This document shows positions 40,713 to 53,803 of a DNA stretch of 64,000 bases, in pieces; positions within the stretch are counted from its first letter, which is position 1; every line of letters begins with the position of its first letter. Location of the stretch: positions 18,378,001-18,442,000 of the forward strand of contig JAVTVX010000035.1 in assembly GCA_033439265.1 (NCBI GenBank), written 5' to 3'. The notes beneath the pieces are model-generated. The model worked only from the letters and a program-made list of their open reading frames with translations, searched no databases and was not told where the DNA came from. Source of the stretch: Dillenia suffruticosa. Taxonomy: Eukaryota > Streptophyta > Magnoliopsida > Dilleniales > Dilleniaceae. A program made the position numbers and the translations under genes.

Positions 40713-43158
40713 GAGACCAGTGACTAGCTACAGCATGAAGACACAGGAAAGAGCGGTCTGTGGCCTTGTTATTAATTAAAACATGATGCGGATATTAAAG
40801 ATAAGAAGGGCTGGTTACAACTAAAGAAAAGGTCAAAAAAGCAAAAGGGTGGTTGGAGAGGAGTGAAGGAATTAAATGGGGAGCTCGTGCTTGCATTCAA
40901 AGGGTATCATGGACTCAATAAAATCGAATGACTCGGATTGCGGTTGAGGGGAAGTGGGCTTGTGGGGTTCATTCAATGACTACGAATCAAGATGGTGTTT
41001 GAAAAATCTTTTTTATTATTATTTTATTTTTTAACTTATTTTGATATTTTTAAATTAAAGTAAAAAATTTTATATATAAAAAAAATGAAATTTACAAATA
41101 AAAATTTACTTGCCAAGTGTATTCTTAACCTATTTTTAAATATAAATGATAGAGTAAAGACAATTTCACTATTAAAAGCTTTAAAACAACACTATTTAAT
41201 TGGTATTATCATATTTTCCTTATCCAAAGAAAATTTTAATAAAATATTTCCAGCAATTAACATAGGTATTTTTTTTAGAATACTATTTAATATTTGTTTA
41301 AGATGTAATATATAAATGGATAACCAATTTTTAGAATATGAATTATATTCCATAACTTTGATTGCAAGCAAGACATTTTCTTTACTCTTAATTAAAAGTG
41401 AAGCATCGCTCGACAATTGATTTAAGAAAAATTATATTAAATTTTTTAATTAAAATTAAGATTTAAATGTTAAAAATAAAAAGAATTATATTAAGAAAGC
41501 TTTTTATAAAGAATTTAATAATAATTTAAGTTAAATTAATTAAAATATGATTTAAAATATTTATAATATAATCGGAAGAAAAAAAAAAAAAAAAAAAGTA
41601 GGGCAGAGCCGTTGAGGTACGAGAATGGAATCCCATCCTAGTCCCACCTGGAACCCCGTGTGGGTCATGTGTCGGTGATAATACTTTACAAATCCAAATC
41701 TATCTCAAAATTCTCTAAATTTTAAAGCGAGGGGAAGCATCATATCATCAATTTGTGTGCCAGCCCCACCATCTTTGGTCCTTTCCCTTATTTTTTCCCC
41801 CTTTCCCCTTCAATGCATGTTTCCTTTTCATATCTTCTCTCTCCCCACCTGACTGTGAATTAAAGTTTGTGTTGCCAGCCATGCACATGCAGCATTTTCA
41901 AATTTCAATCTCTCTACTTTATATCACAGATATTCTCGGCCCCCTTTCTTTTCTTTCTTTTGGCCTTTTCTGCACCATAAAATATAGATTAAGACTCATT
42001 TAACCAAAGTTTATACATTATATTGTTATGAAAACCTTAATAATATTATTTATTTTCTAAATTTGGAGTGCTTGGTATTTCTATCTATATTGGATGCTCA
42101 ATCAAGACTCTTGCAAAGAGCATTTAATATTTATTAACATATATAAAAAGCATACATTTGATTAATCATTGTTATAACAAAACTATAAATGTCTAATTGG
42201 TCTAGTAACTGAATACTAATATTTTATAAATAAGATTTTAAATTTAAGTTTTGTGAATAGAGAAAATACATACGTGGAGAGTTTTATCCCTTAAAAATTT
42301 AACCCACATCGTACTAATTTATTCAGCGTCAACGTAATTATCGGATACTAGTGATTTATAAAAGAAGTGTTATACAAGAACTTGTTAATTTGTGCTTAAT
42401 TTATTTTTTTCTAGTTTGAATTAAATAACTTTTTCAACTAAAAGGTCAAATTGCTGAATGTGCACAAGCTATGATCTTTAGGAGATCAATAATAATTTTA
42501 TTAGTGATGTTCCTTAACAAGTTCTGATAGGATACTCAAAAGAATAAATAACAAGAATTTTGGTTTCATGAAAAATTATTTGCATTGTGAAATCATAAAT
42601 ATTATTTGGGATGTAATCAATATGCCAACAAATCTCACTCTTTTTTTTTTTTGTTCATTAAGAGAGATTTATAAAATTTAGAATTACAAAATATAAAATA
42701 ATTCTTCTCATATAATTATTAAATAATTCTAAATTATCAAAAATTAAATCTTCTTTATTACAAAAAGTTATCGATCATATAAGTGCTTATTATGTATGTT
42801 TATGCCTAACAATTCTCATTTGTTAAGACCTCAAGATCACCCAATTCCATAGTAGACCAGACCGCCCGCGGTCCCACTGCGACCACCCAACTTACCCTTT
42901 CGGCAAAGGCCAATATGCCCCTCACTCTTAAGTTAGGTGCCAATACCCCATCATTTACTTTGTTTGGTATATTTTAACAAACCCGACACCCCCCCTCAGT
43001 GGCCTATTCCCCACTTTTGCTCCCAGCTATGCCCTACCAGTGGTCACCAAAGGGTAAAATTGCGTCAAAGCAAGCACCTCAGTGAATATATTTTGATTGT
43101 TGCTCTCTTAGAGTGTTTTTACTACATTCCAAGGCTCGAAAGCAGTACCTATGTGAAT
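40713..43158. other. Intergenic region upstream of the pectinesterase
   Basis: AT-rich, with a poly(A) run at 41580-41597 and no supportable gene. Open frames here are short and lack motifs. Confidence 0.5.
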
Positions 43159-43159
43159 G

Positions 43160-43505
43160 GTAAAAAGCAATGTTCTTAAAAACCAATCAATAAATAACTC
43201 AAATAACCTATCGATTCATCGACTCATTGATTAAATCGATCAGATTGTTTTATAAATTGAATAACATTATCATGATATTATATATATAATTTGTATATTA
43301 TATATATTTTAAAATAAAATAAATTCTATATTTTTCTTTAGATCAATTTGAATGGTTCACTAATTTTACTAGTTTTGATCAGTTTTAAATAGTTTTAATC
43401 GAATTTAATTTTATCCGATTTGACAGTGAAAACCGAATCAGACTATAAAACATTTTCCGATCCAATCGGCCAATCCAATCCGGTTTAAAAAACACTGGTA
43501 AAAAG
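43160..43505. mobile_element. Non-autonomous hAT-like element with 8-bp TSD
   Basis: The element spans 43168-43497. It starts CAATGTTCTTAAAAACC and ends in the inverted version GGTTTAAAAAACACTG. GTAAAAAG flanks it on both sides (43160-43167 and 43498-43505), identical. An 8-bp duplication and CARTG ends fit the hAT superfamily. The 330-bp interior is AT-rich with no coding capacity. One further matching G would make the duplication 9 bp, so a MULE is the alternative. Confidence 0.75.
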
Positions 43506-43819
43506 ATTTTGAGTTTGGTTTTTGTCTATCTAGGAACATCTTTTGCAAATGGACCTCATTAAGTGTCGTCATTATTAATTGATTTCAATGTTGATTATCG
43601 TTGGAATTTGACTTAGATAACTATAGATTATGAAGAAATGAAAATTTGGCAAAAGTTCAAAACTAGAGCCTAAATCAACTAAACATATTAGAAGACCTAG
43701 TTTGAGAATCATTTCACGGGTTATAAAATTATCAAAATTAAACATATCATATATATTTCTAATCTCATGTTTTCTTTTTCTCAAACATGCATAATCATGG
43801 ATTTGTGCTTATAAGATAT

Positions 43820-43915
43820 GTGAGAAGCTGTCCCCAAGAGAATAGTCTGGTAATCATAATCCCTCTCCCCAATCCTAAAATCCAGGGTTTGAATCCTTGT
43901 ATAACAAAAAAAAAG
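43820..43915 (+). mobile_element. Possible tRNA-derived SINE fragment
   Basis: TAGTCTGGTAATC (A-box-like), then about 40 bases later GGGTTTGAATCC (B-box-like), then an A-run at 43907-43915. The layout resembles plant SINEs, but the A box does not match the consensus well and no target duplication was found. Confidence 0.4.
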
Positions 43916-46126
43916 GCACGTGAAAAGCTTACCGAGGTCACAAAATCATTATGTAACTTGGGCGAATTTGAGTGCCCAAAATCATAAATATATGAATAAT
44001 AGATGTCAAAACTGAGAATTCTTATAACATATTTTTACATGTTCACAACATAAATTATTATATTTTGAAATTCACATTAAAGTAAATAGCATAACATACT
44101 TTTGTAAATCACATCCTTGGCCATAACTTGAATCGTCAAATTTACTACTAAGGCTTCGAAATAAAGTATGGTTTAAAACTATGCCAAATGAATACATTGT
44201 GCTTAAGGTGCATAGGGGCTGGTTGGATTGGTTCAAAAATTGGTTCGAACCAAAGTAAACATAATCGCTTCTACGAAATTTAAAACCCAACCGAGTTGGT
44301 TCGGTTTCTTTATCAATTTTTTATTTGAAATATTTTATGAATAATTTTTTTATTAATTATTAATATAATAATTTCATTTGGAAGTAGGAAAATAAAATTT
44401 TCAAAATATAAAAAATTTAATTATAGTAATATAAAGATACACAAAATATTCTAACAAATATCTAGAGAACTGATTATACATAGAAGAAATGAAAATAAAA
44501 ACTGAATTATGATAGGAGGAATCAGCTAACTAAAACTAACTATAGAGATGGTGAAAGTAAAAACATATTGGACTAGTGAAACCAGGTGAATGGTAGAAAA
44601 TAATTGCCCTTGATATTGTAAAAAGACATTAAATGAAGTGAAAATTTTCATATTATCATTTGTCGATTGACTTTGTTAGATTTGATATGATTAAAAATTT
44701 TTAAATTTTCTACCAAACCGATATTCAAAATTTAATAAATAATTCAAAATAAATCATGCTTTTGATCAAACTCAAATCGAACACTTCGATTTGGTTTATT
44801 TGGTACAATCGATTTGGTTTGGTTTGGATTTTACTCTGCATGTTGGAAAGCAAATACAGCAAAAGGAGGGCCAAATCACCCGCATCAAGAACAAGCCAAC
44901 AAACTTATTTTCAATTATCTAAACAAACACATGCAAAATATGCATTCAACTTGGTAGACTTAATTGTGGGCTCATTTAAAGATCAATGGAGAAAAGAATA
45001 AAGGCTGAAGCAAGGATTTGGATGAAGGGCTTTTGGTGAACTGGGATTTGTTAAGGTTCGACAAGGATTTATCTCTTTGCCGTATCATCATCAAAATACA
45101 TATTGTTTGCTTTTTCTAAAAATAAGTACAACAATTGATCTCTAATAGTTTCCTAATTAAAATATCACTTCTAATGTGAAGTAAGGCCTGTTGAAGGGAT
45201 AAGATGGCATAGACCAAAATTCAGCACCATGACAAACATATTTCATTGTTGAAAAACAAAAGTTTAGATTTCATAACTTTTATAACCTTATTCATGCTGA
45301 TTCTCCATCGTACGCAGGTGAATAAGGCCAAAGAAGCACCAAAATTTGAAGGTAAGGAAGGTGATCGGAAGTTTTTGAAGTTATCTGGTCCCAGATACAC
45401 TCTGAGCTTTAAGAAATTCATGCAAACTAAGAGTTCTGAATATCTTTCCCTTAGTTAACTATGGAGGGTTTGATGCCTTTAAACCTGTAAATTAAGTTCA
45501 TTACTTAATGGTGTTAGCAAGTAATCATTAAAGTTGTGTTTTCTCTGTTGCCAAGACACGTGACAAGTTGGATAGGCAAGAGTAATGGCTTTGCTTCAGA
45601 CATGAAAATAGTTTCTAAAAAGAGCTTAATTAAACACAGCGGTAATATTTCAAATCAATTCGAATTCGCTAAGTTGTTTTAAGGTAATTAAGGAAGGTAA
45701 CGTAAAATGGGATGCGAACTGGTTCGAGCTCTGACATGAATATATTGAAAATAGCCACCCCTCCTGGTTATTGAAGACACTTAAGGATTGAGAATTGAAG
45801 ATACCTGAGCTCGGTTTCTAAAGTTAAACACAGCGATTATCGAAGATAATGGAGAGATTAGGAAAAGGAAACCGAGTCCAAACACTTATAAAAGATGAAT
45901 TTATCGACGAATAATTGATTTAATGAGAACAGATATTAGATCCCTTAAACAAAACTCAATTTCGAATTTTAAAAATATAAAAAAGTACATTAAAAGATCT
46001 TTTTCTATAGAGAGTCAAACCGTAATTTAAAACAAATTAATCAAAATATAATTTCAGATATTAATTAATCTAATACAAAAAAACAGAACCCCGTATGTCA
46101 GAAGACACACAATGACACATGTATTC
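43916..46126. other. Intergenic region
   Basis: AT-rich. The 44210-44320 and 44770-44840 stretches are full of GGTTTGGTT/GAACCAA words like the ends of hAT elements, but no matching ends or target duplication could be paired. Open frames at 44756-45001 and 45246-45458 show no known domain. Confidence 0.45.
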
Positions 46127-46131
46127 TTAGA
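46127..46131 (+). repeat. Left TSD (TTAGA) of copia element 2
   Basis: TTAGA immediately before the left LTR start TGTTGG; repeated at 53799-53803 directly after the right LTR. Confidence 0.85.
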
Positions 46132-46444
46132 TGTTGGAAATGGAACCAGGTTATCTTTTTTTTTTTTGTTTAAGTAAAAAGTTGGTTCCTCTGTCTCTCT
46201 CTCCCTCCTCCGTTGAAACACAGAAGAAAAGCTTCCAATTTTGAGGGATTAAAAGAGAAAAATTCATATATCATACTCAAAGACATTTGGATTGTGAAAA
46301 TTAAAGGCATATCAATACGTGATTGCTTTTAAACCTGTGTATCAAAAAATGATAAGTGATTCAACCCTAAATTTTAGATTAATTTTTGAGACATTTTGAT
46401 TTTAAGTATGAAAATCATGTCTTGTTTTTTAGAAAACATTATCA
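46132..46444 (+). repeat. Left LTR of copia element 2
   Basis: 313 bp, TG...CA, followed by the primer-binding site; probably internally deleted relative to the right copy. Confidence 0.85.
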
Positions 46445-46445
46445 T

Positions 46446-46456
46446 TGGTATCAAAG
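46446..46456 (+). promoter_or_regulatory. Primer-binding site of copia element 2
   Basis: TGGTATCAAAG, one base after the LTR; close to the initiator-Met tRNA complement seen in copia element 1. Confidence 0.75.
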
Positions 46457-48187
46457 TACGTAATGGTTGTTTCCTAATTTTTTTATGTAAAAAAATAATA
46501 TGGGTAATTAAAAAATTAGATATTAGAGCATTATGAGTACATTTTTTTTTTTGAGAAAATTGTTAATGATAACTTGTATGATTCTCAACGAAATGCTCTA
46601 AAATTTTAATAGATGAATACTCAAATATCAAAAATCTCTCTACAAAAAAAATCAAACATGCACATCTAATATTTTTGGAGAAAAATGAAATCCTAGTTGA
46701 AAATTAAAAGACTTATATCTCTTTGCGTAGAATGATTTATGATTTAATATTTGTATGGTTAGATTTCTTATTAAAAACCCTTTCCAATCATATGAAAAAC
46801 ATACAAAATAGTTTAAAAATGAAAGAGATATGATTTAGAGAAATTGGAGTCAAAATGCAAAAATATTTATGTATGAAGAAGACGATGAACAGTAACATCA
46901 GACCAATCTCACTCTCGGCCGTGCATGTGTGTGACTCAAACAAATAGGTTCTAGACCGCTGATCAGAAAACTAATTCCACCATTGAAATCAGAGGCAGCA
47001 AAAATGGGGGTAACCGGAATTTAGGAAGAAGGAACCACCGGAAAGGCGGCGCATGTAGGTTACACACCGACCCGGGCGAGTGGGCGTGTGGCCCAACTTG
47101 CCCGACCTTCCCAGCAGCGTGTGAGGACGCGTAAGACGTGCTCTCTAGTCAGAATTTTTACAAAAATTATTTTTAGAATATTTTTATTTTTCTATAATTT
47201 TTTATTTATTTTTCTGAGATCAAAAATATTTTTTTTATTTTAAATTGGAAAATCCTTTAAAAATTACAAAAAAAATTTTATTTTTCAAAATTTTCTAAAA
47301 TTTTTTTCATACATTAAGAAAATTATTTAATAATTGTTGACTACCTAAGTTAAATTTTTCAATACTTATTTGATTTTATACTCGTCAATTTATATGTGAA
47401 AATTTTATTTTTTCAATATAAATTTATCAAATGATTGAGCATAGTTATTAGAAATAGTATTTTAAAATTTAATGACTGGTTTCGTGACCAATCTGCTGCT
47501 TACCTTATTTTTTAGGATATTGTGAGAATTAGACAAACTCTTATAGTTCTCCGGATGAGAGAATTTCAAAACGTTTGATAAAGTTAGCTGAAATAATGAA
47601 TTATATAATGAACCCAATGAATATTTTGCCACAACACTTGAGAGTAATGAATTGAAAATGAATTGAAATTCTGTATTTGGGTCACTGGTTTGGGGGAGAT
47701 GAAGTTGAAATTAATATAATAAGAAATTCTCTTCCTGATGATTTCGTTAAAATGACTGATCAAATTATAGCAGAGAATGAAAGGATCATTCTCAAGAACT
47801 TCAGACTTAAATTACTTAAAATTGGAGAACTAAGCAGATACATATTAAGATAAGGAGATCATTATCTTTGAGATTAAACAGCTCTACACCACAAGTCGTT
47901 AGAAAATTTACTCCCACTAATAGGCTTTCAGTAAGAATGATTAATACGGTTACTCACATGTATATGGAAAAAAATAAAGAGAAAGAAAGAAAGTAATGAA
48001 TTAATGTATCTTTTTTTCTTTCTTTGTTATATAGATGTGTACTATGATCATGTATAATAGAGATCTATAACTATGTATGGTAGACCACTTTTTTTATATA
48101 TATATATATATATGTATTTAAAATGCTTTTGGTATTTTGAAAGAGATACATATTTATGTGAATATACTAGTATATGAAAATGGTCAC

Positions 48188-48379
48188 CAATGTTTGGTGG
48201 CACAGTTGGTTTGGAGACTGTCGCCCCTTAACCATGGTCGGCATTTCGATTCCCAATGGGCACAGAAAAGCCAGCGCTGGGAGACTTGCCCCACGTAGGG
48301 CCCTGCAACGATCTGTCGAGATTAGTCAGTGTGAAATTTCAAATACTGAGTGGTAGCCAAATCATGGTACAAAAAAATA
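48188..48379 (+). mobile_element. tRNA-derived SINE-like insertion inside copia element 2
   Basis: A box TGGCACAGTTGG (48198-48209) is a full match to TRGYNNARNNGG. About 45 bases on, a B-box-like TTTCGATTCC lies at 48244-48253, and the unit ends in an A-run (48371-48377). It is clearly GC-richer than its surroundings. This is the usual structure of a plant SINE transcribed by RNA polymerase III. Flanking words TAGTATAT and TAGTGTAT may be a diverged target duplication. Confidence 0.6.
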
Positions 48380-48645
48380 GTGTATCCTTATTTCGCATGA
48401 TTCTAAATACCCAAAAATATTTTAATGGGAGATTTTTTTATCTAAAATATGTTGAATTTTGTTGTCTTAAAAAATTAAATTTAGGGTAATCAAACATTTG
48501 GATCATGGATGATAATTGAGAACTTAGTGCATTTTTTAATCTATATCTTGTGTTTGTTTATCATAAATGTTAGTTTTAAGTATAAAATTGAAAGTATTAT
48601 ATGAGTATGTAAATTCACGTTTACCTCTTTTTGAAAACTTAGATC

Positions 48646-51600
48646 ATGGCATCAAAATCCATAATAGCTAACATTAATAAAGGTGATAAGTTCAATGGCG
48701 ACAATTATGATATTTGACGCCATAAGATATGGTATGTGCTAAAAGAGTAAGATACTTTAAAAGCTATCAACCATATCATGCAAGACCTTGAAGTTGAAAA
48801 CATTACTCAGTAGAGAAGAGATCAATAAGCTTACCAGGCATGAAAAAAGAAAGATTCCACTGCACATGGTATCCTAATTAGTTTTGTTGTATATGATCTC
48901 ATTCATGAATGTGAACAATTCCCTACTGCTCATGACATATGGGTGTATCTCAGAGAGAAGTATGGAGGTATTAGCGTGACCCGTTTGAGTCAATTGACGA
49001 TCAAATTTGACATATATAAAAAGAAGTTTGATAACAGTATCAAACAGTATCTGAGAACCATGTCAAACATGACAAGTGAATTAAAATTAGTAGGTCACAT
49101 TTTATCTAATGAGCAGTAAGTTCAAGTTTTAATCCGATCTCTTCCAGATCAGTGGAAGCACCTGAAAGTCAATCTGACTTATAATGACATCATTAAAAAT
49201 TTCTCTGATACTACTCACCACGTGGAACTTGAAGATGAGCGGCTTGGTGCCGCAAGATCAATTTCTAATACCATTGTAGCTAAGTCTAGTTTCCAGAAAG
49301 TTTCGAGTTTTAAGCATAAAAGAAACAAAAACAATGGCAAGAAAGGGAAGGAAGTTGCGGAAGGGTTTAAGAAGAACAATTCCAAATGTAAGAATAAATG
49401 AAAGCAGTTTTGGAAGAAGAAGGACAAGACCAAACTGAAGTGTTACAATTATAAAGCTCTTAGTCATTTCGCTCGAGAATGTTCCGAACCAAAAAAGCTA
49501 GCACATTGTAACGATTCTCTAAGTGTTATAAATGTCTCTAATGCTATTTTACTTTATTAATCTTATCCTATGTAGATTACAGACTTAGAAGTAACAAACC
49601 ATGTGACAAGAGATTGGGAAGCATTCGTGAACTTTCGTTGAGTTCCTCCTGGTGCAAGATGGATATACGTAGGGATCAATACGAGAGTATAAATCAAAGA
49701 GATTGACACTTGCAAACTATAATTACGAAGTGACCAAACTCTAATCTTACACGATATTCTTTATGCACAAAAAATTTGTCAAAATTTAGTCTCAGTTATT
49801 ATTTTTCTTAAACTAGGTTATGACTTGAATTTTTCTCATGATACGGTCTTATATATAACAGTGGTGTGTTTTATGGTACTGGACATATGGTGAATGACTT
49901 TTTTACTTTGGATTGTGATAAACAAATATTTAACTGTTATTTTGATCGTTATATTTCGTTAAATATTTATTCTTATAGTGATATTAATATTGATGACAAA
50001 ATATGACATGCTAAATTTGGTCATATTAAACAGAACAGAATAAATCAACTTATGAAAGCAGAACTATTGGATTCGCTTACTAAAGTTGATTTACCAAATA
50101 ATGAAAATTGTCATGTTGGGAAGATGACCCGAAATCTATTTGGAAAGACCATAAGGGTTGAATTTCCATTGCAATTGGTTTACTCCGATATTTGTGATCC
50201 AATGAATGTGAAGACTCGATATGGAGCGTCATATTTCATTACATTCATAGATGATTTCACGCGATTTGGTTATATCTATTTGATTTCTCAAAAATTTGAA
50301 TCATCTGAGTGTTTTAGACGTTATATAACGAAAATGAAGAATCAAATAGACAGAACAATTAAAGTCTTGAAAACAGATCGAGAACGTGAATATCTATCAG
50401 ATTAATTCTATGATATATATAGTGAAAAGAGAATTACTAGACAATTGACTATTTCTCATATATCTCAACAGAATGGTGTTGCAGAGAGGAGGAATAGAAT
50501 ATTGCTAAATATGACGAGATCATGATGGCGCAAACTAATTTACCCATTTCCTTTTGGAGAGATGTATTATTAATTGCGACCTATATTTTGAATAGAGTAT
50601 CTTCAAAATCATAACCAACTACACCTTATAAACTTTGGACCGGTAGAATACCTAGTTTAAATGGACTTAGACCTTGGGGTTCAGCAGCCTATATTCATGA
50701 CTTTTCCAATAAGTTTGGAAAACTTGATCCCCGAAGAAAGAAGTATATATTTATTAGATACTTTGATCAGTTAAAAAGTTATATATTAATCGGTGAGCGC
50801 AATGATGGTACTGTAACGGAAATTGAATCATGAAATGTGACATTTTTGGAAAATGATTTTCCTAATAAAGGTAAAATAGCAGAATGAGAACTTTTGTTTG
50901 AATTAAATAATTCAAATAATGGATTTGTGCAAGATGGATCAAGGGAACCATGAGAAATTGAATCCCTAGATAATCTCAATCAGAGAGATTCAAATTCTAA
51001 CGATCTAACCGAATTATTGATAAAAAGTGTCACGAAAGGTATACCCAAACGTTATTACGAAATTGAATGCCATATTTTTATCATTTCTCTACAAGACGAG
51101 AATGAGTCTAACAATATGAATGAGGCTTTATCTTGTCCTGCGAAAGATGAATGGGTAAAAGCAATGGAGGACAAAATAGAGTCGATAAAATCCAATCATA
51201 TTTGGAAACGATTGATCTTCTATCTGGGCGCAAACCTATTGGAAATAAATGTGTTCTCAAAATTAAACGCAAGAGTGATGGAACAAATGAGAGGTACAAA
51301 TCTCGATTGGTGGCAAAATGTTATACCGAACAAAAGAGTATTAATTATGAATAAATCTTTTCACCAGTACTGAGATATGCCTCAATTCACCTATTATTAG
51401 TTATTGTAACCAATTTAGATTTATAATTACACCAAATGGATGTGAAAACTGCTTTTCTAAATGGTGAACTTAAAGAAAAAATTTACATAAAACAACCAAT
51501 AGTTTTCATAGTTAAAGGCCAAGAAAACAAAATTTATAAATTGAATAGATCAATTTATGGCCCCAAACAGTTTTCAAGACAATGGTATTTGAGATTTCAC

Positions 51601-52673
51601 AGAACTGTAATCTCTTACGACTTCATGATGATAGAAAAAAACCATTGTATTGATATAAAAAAGTCCCATAATAAGTTTATAATTCTATCTCTATATGTCG
51701 CTGACATATTATTAGCCGAAAACAACATAGAGTATATCCTGAATATCAAGAGTTGGTTATCATCAAATTTTAAGATGAAGAACATAGGTGAGGCAGAGTA
51801 CATACCGGGTGTTAAGATCCACAAAAATCGTTTCAAAAGATTGTTAACCTTATTTCAAGAATTTTAGATTAAAAAGATTCTGAAACGATTTATGATAGAC
51901 AACTATAAACTCATTGATACCCTTGTGACTAAATGCGAAAGTTTAAAACTAGCGATTTGTCCAAAGACTATTAAAGAAAAACATGAAATATCAAAAGTAC
52001 CATATTCCAGTGTTGTTAGGAGTTTGATATACACTATGATATGTACTCGTCCTAACATTTGTTATGTCGTGGGTTTGTTTAGCAGGTATCAATCCGATCC
52101 AGTTGGAATCATTGGACTACGATAAAGAGGATTTTGCGATACTTAAAAGGAATTGCAAACTATTCTTTTTGTTATTAAGGAAATGATTTGTCATTGAGTG
52201 GATATACATATACTGATTGGGATGGCGATTTAGATGAACGTAAATCCACCTCAAGTTATATTTTCTTATTGAATAATGACGTCATCTCTTGGAAAAGTAA
52301 GAAATAAACATGTGTATCACTTTTCACAATTGAAGCAAAGTTTATAACTTGTATTTTTGCAGTTCAAAAATGTGTTTTGTTAAGAAAGTTTTTACAACAC
52401 TTAGGGATTATTAGCGATTCAGTGAGAGTTGTGATAATTTATTGTAATAATCAATCAGTTATCTCTTATATGAAAAATCCCAAATATCATGGAAGAACCA
52501 AACATATATATACAAAATACAATTTTATTCGAGACATTGTTAAAAAAGGAGAGATAACGTTGAAGTATATGCATACGCATTTGATGGTGGCCGATCCGTT
52601 TACGAAACCTTATAATATTCATAATTTTATGACATTTGAATTTGTTTTGTACTTGCGAGTTCTTATATCTTGA
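48646..52673 (+). pseudogene. copia 2 gag-pol remnants
   Basis: Collinear pieces: Gag from ATG 48646 (stop already at codon 25), a degenerate zinc knuckle CYNYKALSHFAREC in which one cysteine is lost, an integrase core at about 50150-50520 (SDICDPMN, FIDDFTRFGYIY, QQNGVAERRNR), reverse transcriptase at 51017-52125 with QMDVKTAFLNGELKEKIYIK and the catalytic motif altered to YVAD (51694-51705), and RNase H ending ADPFTKP near 52600. Stops and frameshifts are frequent. No functional protein can be made. Confidence 0.88.
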
Positions 52674-53454
52674 TTTAAAATATGTCGGACAAGTTTTGGA
52701 GGTTGGTTTTCTCATACGAGCAATCGTCTCTAATATCTATGTGATATGTAAAGATGAGACAATTTTAATTTGTGATCAATTAACATATATATATCGTCTT
52801 AGTGGAGAACTAAGATGAGATTATCTTTATATATATTTTTTTGATAATCGAAATGGATTCCCTACAATTTATTATACATGTCAATGAGTCAGGTGTGATT
52901 TTCTTTTGAAATTGTGATAATTATAGAAGACTTATAAAAAGAGAAAATTAGATCAAGTGTTGTGATATAGTTGGACTAAGATCTGTATGATATATTATAA
53001 TTTTAAAATAGATATACGTTTCTAATTAAATAGAAAATGTATCGTCATATGTGTTTCATACCACATATGCTTTTGTGACCCAATAGGTAATGAGTTGATG
53101 AATCCTTCTACACCTCAATATGTGAGACCCAAATGTTTGTATTTGATCTTATTAAAATAGCCTTAAAACTTTCAACTATTTTTTGAAACTTTATTTTAGT
53201 ATTGCTATTTTAGCATGTGACTAAAACGTTATGATTGATTCGGTTTTGTGGTACATATCTAGCAAAGTAGCTAAAATGGAGCAGATAGATAGCAGTATGA
53301 AAAAAAAAAAGCTAACTTATGGCTAATATGTTATTTTGTATTCACAGGCAAGTTAGTTATGTTTTAATGCTCATTTGGGTTTGACCTGACCCAATACTAT
53401 TTAAATTCAAATTTATAATTAATAAATAAAAGGAAAAAAATTGAAAGGGGGAGT

Positions 53455-53798
53455 AGTTTTTTTTTAAGTAAAAAACTTTCTCAATTCTCTTTGAATAGTA
53501 CATGGGGGTTATGTTTAAAAAAACTATACTCAAAAAGTTGGTTCCTCTCTCTCTCCCTCCTCCATTGCATTGAAACCAGGAAAGAAAAGTTTTCAATTTT
53601 GAGAGATTAAAAAGACTAATTCATATATCATACTGAGGTATTTGAATTGTGAAAATTAAAAGCATATCCATACGTGATTACTTTTAGACCTATGCATCAA
53701 AAAATAGTTACTGATTGGACCTTAGATCTTAGACTAATTTTGAGACATTTTGATTTTAAGCATAAAATCATGTCTTGTTTTTTAAGAAAACATTATCA
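53455..53798 (+). repeat. Right LTR of copia element 2 (visible homologous part)
   Basis: Homology with the left LTR is plain from about 53530 to 53798 and weaker from 53455 (T-run then AAGTAAAAA). The true 5' end may lie further left. Confidence 0.75.
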
Positions 53799-53803
53799 TT
53801 AGA

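Larger units (their letters stand above)
46132..53798 (+). mobile_element. Ty1/copia LTR retrotransposon 2, old and heavily mutated
   Basis: The left LTR (46132-46444) starts TGTTGGAAATGG and ends ATTATCA. The right LTR ends with the same ATTATCA at 53798, and a perfect TTAGA target duplication frames the pair. The primer-binding site TGGTATCAAAG follows the left LTR (46446-46456). The LTRs share AAAAGTTGGTTCCTCT, ATTCATATATCATACT and TTTTGAGACATTTTGATTTT in order, with many differences. Between them run decayed gag, protease-region, integrase, reverse transcriptase and RNase H fragments. The leader before gag is unusually long (about 2.2 kb) and holds a SINE-like insertion, so nested insertions are likely. 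The start of the right LTR is uncertain. Confidence 0.88.

Noticed and set aside
44205-44850. Possible second hAT element rich in GGTTTGG words
   Set aside because: Ends could not be paired and no target duplication was found.
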